Shown piece by piece: positions 60,573-64,000 of a stretch of DNA of 64,000 nt. The stretch comes from Bradyrhizobium guangzhouense (GTDB lineage Bacteria; Pseudomonadota; Alphaproteobacteria; Rhizobiales; Xanthobacteraceae). Every line of letters begins with the position of its first letter. The first letter of the stretch is position 1. The notes under the pieces were generated by a model that saw only the letters and a list, made by a program, of their open reading frames with translations, searched no databases and had not been told where the DNA came from. Location of the stretch: positions 620,001 through 684,000 of the forward strand of contig NZ_CP030054.1 in assembly GCF_004114955.1 (NCBI RefSeq), in the 5' to 3' direction. Made by a program: the position numbers and the translations under genes.

Positions 60573-61823
60573 ATGAACCGCGCAGTGTCACTCAGCCGCC
60601 GTACGTTTGTAGGCCTCCTTGCCGCAGCGGGGCTATCGCCACGAGCAGTTGCTGCGCAGAACACAGCTCGCGCGGTCCTCTACGTCGCAGTTGGGTCCGA
60701 GCTGATGTGTTACGAGGCCGACGACACGAAGCTCGCCTTGCAGAAAATTGACACTATTCGCGTGCCAGAGGCGGTTCAGTACGCCTGGAAGCATCCATCA
60801 AAGCCGCTGCTCTACGTGGCTTTTAGCAACCGGTATACCTCCAAGGCTGACGACCGGCACGGGGTCGCGGTCTATGCGATCGATCAAGACACGGGGCGGC
60901 TGCAGCAATTTGGAGAGCCTGTCTTTCTCAAGAACCGCCCAGTTAACCTCACGCTCGATCCGGCAGGGCGCTATCTGCTTGTTGCTTACAACATGCCGTC
61001 AGATCTGACCGTCCATGCGCTCGGGGAGAACGGCTCCATCGGAGTTGAAATCAAGCAGTCCGGCTCAATCGATGCCGGCATCTATGCTCACCAAGTCCGT
61101 GTCTCACCGTCTGGCAAGCTCGTCGTGCTTCCGACGCGCGGCAACGATCCGGGCGCCGGCAAGCCCGAAGATCCCGGAGCCCTGAAAGTCTTCCGATTTG
61201 AAGCGGGGCAGCTTTCGCATGAGACTTCGATCACTAAAGGAAACGGACTTGGCTTCGGCCCGCGGCACGTCGACTTTCATCCGGAAAAACCGTGGATGTT
61301 CGTATCGATGGAACGCAACAACCAGCTGCTGGTCTATGGGACGAGTGACGAAGGCATCGATCCTAAGCCGCTGTTCGAAAGATATACTGCTGAAAACCAC
61401 GAAGCTAGGCTACCGGTCCAGTTCGTCGGCCCCATCCACGTGCACCCCAACGGCCGGTTCGTCTATCTTGCCAACCGCTCGGACGGAACGATCGATTTCG
61501 CGGGCCGAAAGGTCCATGGGGAGGGAGAAAATACTGTCGCCGTGTTTTCGATCAATCCCGCAAGCGGAGAGCCGACGCTCATCCAGACCATTGATACCCT
61601 GACCTTCCATTGCAGGACATTCTCAATCCATCCGGCCGGACGAATGCTGGTCACAGCTGCGGTTGCGCCGCTTGACGTTCGCGACGGTGGCGCCGTTCGG
61701 ACGGTTCCAGCAGGGTTGACAGTATTCGACGTCGCCGACGATGGCAAACTGAACTTCGCTCGCAAATACGAGGTCGATATCGGCAAAGATTGGATGTTCT
61801 GGTGTGGAATGGTTGCTCTCTGA
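60573..61823 (+). CDS. Tat-exported lactonase, beta-propeller
   Basis: A 416-residue protein. A twin-arginine signal (SLSRRTFVGLLAAAGLSP, then AVAAQ) precedes a seven-bladed propeller of the 6-phosphogluconolactonase-like (Pgl/YbhE) family: YAWKHPSKPLLYVAF, VNLTLDPAGRYLLVAYN, AHQVRVSPSGKLVVLPTRGN, HVDFHPEKPWMFVSMERN and IHVHPNGRFVYLANRSDGT. It presumably opens an aldaro- or aldono-lactone in the periplasm before uptake by the MFS carrier. The ATG at 60573 follows CGAGGAGTTGAAC. Most family members are cytoplasmic; export is unusual. Exact lactone unknown. Confidence 0.85.
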   Translation: MNRAVSLSRRTFVGLLAAAGLSPRAVAAQNTARAVLYVAVGSELMCYEADDTKLALQKIDTIRVPEAVQYAWKHPSKPLLYVAFSNRYTSKADDRHGVAVYAIDQDTGRLQQFGEPVFLKNRPVNLTLDPAGRYLLVAYNMPSDLTVHALGENGSIGVEIKQSGSIDAGIYAHQVRVSPSGKLVVLPTRGNDPGAGKPEDPGALKVFRFEAGQLSHETSITKGNGLGFGPRHVDFHPEKPWMFVSMERNNQLLVYGTSDEGIDPKPLFERYTAENHEARLPVQFVGPIHVHPNGRFVYLANRSDGTIDFAGRKVHGEGENTVAVFSINPASGEPTLIQTIDTLTFHCRTFSIHPAGRMLVTAAVAPLDVRDGGAVRTVPAGLTVFDVADDGKLNFARKYEVDIGKDWMFWCGMVAL

Positions 61824-61906
61824 GCATGCAGCTCTGCACGACGCGCTCGCGGGAGCTCTCGCACGAGCGGGCGCCTTATGTAGGCGAACGAACGAGCTTT
61901 GCCAGC

Positions 61907-63202
61907 TTACGACGTCTGTTGCCTAGTCGGCGCAATCAGAACGGCCCGAATGTCATTGACATTTGTGAGAGTGGGACCTGTTCGAACGAGATCACCAAGA
62001 CGCTCGAAAAAGGTGTAACTATCGTGAGCCGTCAGAAGCGCGCGGGCATCGAGCTGGCTCGCAGCGGCGCGATGCAAGGTATCTGGCGTCACCAAAGCGC
62101 CGGCGGCATCCTCCGTTCCATCAATCCCGTCACTATCCCCGGCAATGGCCCAAATGCCCGCCGCTCCATCAAGGGCCACCGCAAGTCCGAGCAAGAACTC
62201 GGTATTGCGACCACCACGACCTGCTCGGCCATGACCGATGCTAACTGTCGTCTCTCCTCCTGAAAGCAGAACGGCCGGCGCCTTTACAGGATGCCCGTGC
62301 TGAGCGACCGACCGGGCAATTCCGGCCATCATGGTACCGAGCTCTCGGGCCTCCCCCTCGATTGCGTCCCCAAGTACAACAGCGCTCAATCCCTCGCGCT
62401 TGGCGAGCTGCGCTGCAGCATCAAGGGCCGTGAGTGGCGCGGCGATAATACGGACATCTTCGGCAATGTCCCCAGGCTTCGCCGTATCTTGTCCGCCGTC
62501 TAGAACGGCTTGCGCAGAGTCGGGCAGCTTGATCCCGAAACGGCGAACGATCTCGCGCGCATTGGCCTTCGTGCTGGCATCCGGCAGCGTCGGGCCGGAG
62601 GCGATCGCAGCCGGATCGTCCCCCGGAATGTCTGAGATCACGAGGGTGAGGAGGCGCGCAGGGCGCGCTGCAAGCGCCAGCCGACCGCCTTTGATCGCCG
62701 ACAGGTGCTTGCGCACCACATTCATCTCCGCAATCGTCGCCCCGCTCGCGAGTAATGCCCGGTTTACCGCTTGCTTGTCCGCGAGGGTCATCGGAGGGGC
62801 GGGAAGGGCCATCAGTGCGGACCCGCCACCGGACATCAACGCTAGGACCAGGTCATCCTTCGTCAGCCCTCTGACCGCATCCAGCATCCGCAGCGCCGCG
62901 GCCTCGCTCGAGTGGTCCGGGACGGGGTGCGACGCCTCAAGGACTTCGATCCCGCCCGCCGGCACCGCGTGCCCGTGCCGCGTCACAACGACCCCCGACA
63001 ATTCGACGTCGGGCCAGGCCGCATCGACCACCGCAGCCATTGCCGCGGACGCCTTGCCGGCTCCGACAACAATACAGCGTCCGCTGGGCTTTGGCGGCAG
63101 ATGCGTCGTGACGGCTATGCGCGGATCAGCGCTCGCGATTGCGGCATCAAAGAGTTGCCGCAGCAAGCTGCGAGCCCGTGCGTCGGTCCACACAGCGGAC
63201 AT
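61907..63202 (-). CDS. Glycerate 2-kinase (MOFRL family)
   Basis: A 431-residue type II glycerate kinase. VVGAGKASAAMAAVVDA, VVVTRHGHAVPAGGIEVLEA with HPVPD, LVLALMSGGGSALMALP, VRKHLSAIKGGRLA and LLSGGETTVSIGHGRAGRGGRN are the landmarks of the GckA/TtuD group, with the MOFRL domain at the C-terminus. It makes 2-phosphoglycerate from glycerate, feeding glycolysis. It is nine bases after the tartrate-dehydrogenase-like gene and convergent with the lactonase. It closes both the aldarate route (via tartronate semialdehyde) and the tartrate route. Confidence 0.9.
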   Translation of the reverse strand: MSAVWTDARARSLLRQLFDAAIASADPRIAVTTHLPPKPSGRCIVVGAGKASAAMAAVVDAAWPDVELSGVVVTRHGHAVPAGGIEVLEASHPVPDHSSEAAALRMLDAVRGLTKDDLVLALMSGGGSALMALPAPPMTLADKQAVNRALLASGATIAEMNVVRKHLSAIKGGRLALAARPARLLTLVISDIPGDDPAAIASGPTLPDASTKANAREIVRRFGIKLPDSAQAVLDGGQDTAKPGDIAEDVRIIAAPLTALDAAAQLAKREGLSAVVLGDAIEGEARELGTMMAGIARSVAQHGHPVKAPAVLLSGGETTVSIGHGRAGRGGRNTEFLLGLAVALDGAAGIWAIAGDSDGIDGTEDAAGALVTPDTLHRAAASQLDARALLTAHDSYTFFERLGDLVRTGPTLTNVNDIRAVLIAPTRQQTS

Positions 63203-63211
63203 TGGGGGGCT

Positions 63212-64000
63212 TCACGCGTTTTCCGCTTGGATCGCGCTCACGACAGCGTCTGTCACCTTGCGGGTGTTCGCCGATCCTCCAAGGTCTGGCGTATGCAGTT
63301 CGGGGTTGGCGGTGACGCGCTCGATTGCCTTCATGAGCCGCTGCGCGGCTGCATTCTCCCCCAGATGCTCAAGCATCATAACCGCCGACCAGAATGTCCC
63401 GACGGGATTGGCAATGCCCTTGCCTGTGATGTCGAAGGCGGAGCCATGGATGGGCTCGAACATCGATGGGAATTTGCGCTCGGGATTGAGATTGGCGGTC
63501 GGGGCGATGCCAAGCGAACCGGCAAGGGCAGCGGCAAGGTCGGACAGCACATCAGCATGGAGATTGGTAGCCACGATCGTATCGAGGCTCTGCGGGCGCA
63601 TGACCATGCGCATCGTCATGGCATCGACCAGCATCTTGTCCCACGTCACGTCAGAAAACTCGCGCGCGACCTCCGCTGCAATTTCATCCCACATGACCAT
63701 TGCATGCCGCTGTGCATTGGATTTCGTCACGACGGTCAACAACTTGCGGGGACGAGACCGTGCAAGGCCGAAGGCAAAGCGCATGATCCGCTCCACACCG
63801 GCGCGCGTGAACATAGCGACATCGGTTGCTGCCTCCAAAGGAGATCCCTGATGGACCCGTCCGCCGACGCCCGCATACTCGCCTTCCGAATTTTCCCGAA
63901 CGATGACCCAGTCGAGCTCCTTGTCCTTGACGGCACGCAAGGGCGAGGTGATGCCGGGAAGGATGCGGGTCGGACGCACATTCGCATATTGATCGAACGG
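63212..64000 (-). CDS. Tartrate dehydrogenase-like beta-decarboxylating dehydrogenase, partial
   Basis: At least 262 residues, 5'-truncated by the window end; the first visible residues PFDQYANVRPTRILPG belong to the family's substrate segment. WVIVRENSEGEYAGVGGRVH, DVAMFTRAGVERIMRFAF, TKSNAQRHAMVMWDE, VDAMTMRMVMRPQSLDTIVA and FEPIHGSAFDITGKGIANP are typical of the tartrate/D-malate branch of the isocitrate/isopropylmalate dehydrogenases. The branch uses NAD and Mn2+ and can make glycerate from meso-tartrate. It precedes glycerate kinase by nine bases, which suits the tartrate-to-glycerate route. Confidence 0.88.
   Translation of the reverse strand, partial: PFDQYANVRPTRILPGITSPLRAVKDKELDWVIVRENSEGEYAGVGGRVHQGSPLEAATDVAMFTRAGVERIMRFAFGLARSRPRKLLTVVTKSNAQRHAMVMWDEIAAEVAREFSDVTWDKMLVDAMTMRMVMRPQSLDTIVATNLHADVLSDLAAALAGSLGIAPTANLNPERKFPSMFEPIHGSAFDITGKGIANPVGTFWSAVMMLEHLGENAAAQRLMKAIERVTANPELHTPDLGGSANTRKVTDAVVSAIQAENA

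Noticed and set aside
1..64000. CRISPR arrays, tRNA, rRNA or a complete insertion sequence
   Set aside because: No regularly spaced repeats, no recognisable tRNA or rRNA segment and no transposase were found on reading both strands.

Overview
The window looks like a chromosomal or island segment of a soil alphaproteobacterium, most likely Bradyrhizobium or a close relative. This rests on the high GC content, dense short operons with 4-base ATGA/GTGA overlaps, many LysR/TetR/IclR regulators, and repeated use of MR-type dehydratases, RraA-type aldolases, Liv-type and polar amino-acid-type ABC importers and P450s. The genus is an inference from gene style, not from a marker gene. No rRNA, tRNA, CRISPR array or complete insertion sequence was seen.

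Layout. (1) 1-3.7 kb: SnoaL-like protein, MFS carrier, FAH-family hydrolase and MDR oxidoreductase, probably the end of a catabolic operon. A chemoreceptor follows at 3.9-6.0 kb. (2) 6.3-12.4 kb: a TetR repressor divergent from an RND efflux operon with two adaptors (TriABC-like). The second adaptor has an in-frame stop. A perfect palindromic operator lies between repressor and pump. (3) 12.4-17.2 kb: a graveyard containing a frameshifted MFS gene, a heavily decayed copy of the MDR gene found at 2.7 kb, and an MpaB/DUF2236 oxygenase with two lesions. An intact aldehyde dehydrogenase with a good terminator and a diguanylate cyclase follow. (4) 20.3-33.7 kb: the most interesting region. It holds two RraA-family aldolases, a RidA protein, a LigJ-like 4-oxalomesaconate hydratase, a class III extradiol dioxygenase, a TetR regulator, two tandem P450s with an unusual I-helix, a Liv-type ABC importer (permease LivM frameshifted) and an AMP-forming acid:CoA ligase. 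Four copies of a CCATATGG-centred motif sit at the starts of its transcription units. The enzymes fit gallate-type ring cleavage to pyruvate and oxaloacetate, with P450s and ligase as possible upstream steps.

(5) 33.8-36.4 kb: NmrA-like, DoxX-like and LysR genes. (6) 36.4-43.5 kb: LysR, a LeuCD-type hydro-lyase, a 2-hydroxycarboxylate carrier, a Tat-exported TIM-barrel protein and a secreted alpha/beta hydrolase. (7) 43.7-54.5 kb: a sugar- or cyclitol-acid locus with an ABM monooxygenase, aldo/keto reductase, mutarotase, polar ABC importer, AroE-like dehydrogenase, SnoaL protein, RraA aldolase, MR-family dehydratase and an IclR regulator fused to an SMP-30 propeller that has lost its metal ligands. 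(8) 54.6-56.7 kb: a defence/toxin-antitoxin pocket with AbiEi antitoxin next to a broken AbiEii stub, and a mobile-mystery A/B (HTH/Fic) pair. (9) 56.8-64 kb: LysR, MFS, galactarate/talarate-type dehydratase, Tat-exported lactonase, glycerate 2-kinase and a partial tartrate dehydrogenase, forming a coherent aldarate pathway.

At least seven coding lesions occur in this one window. They may be real decay of accessory genes or, for the single-base ones, assembly errors. Read mapping would separate the two.
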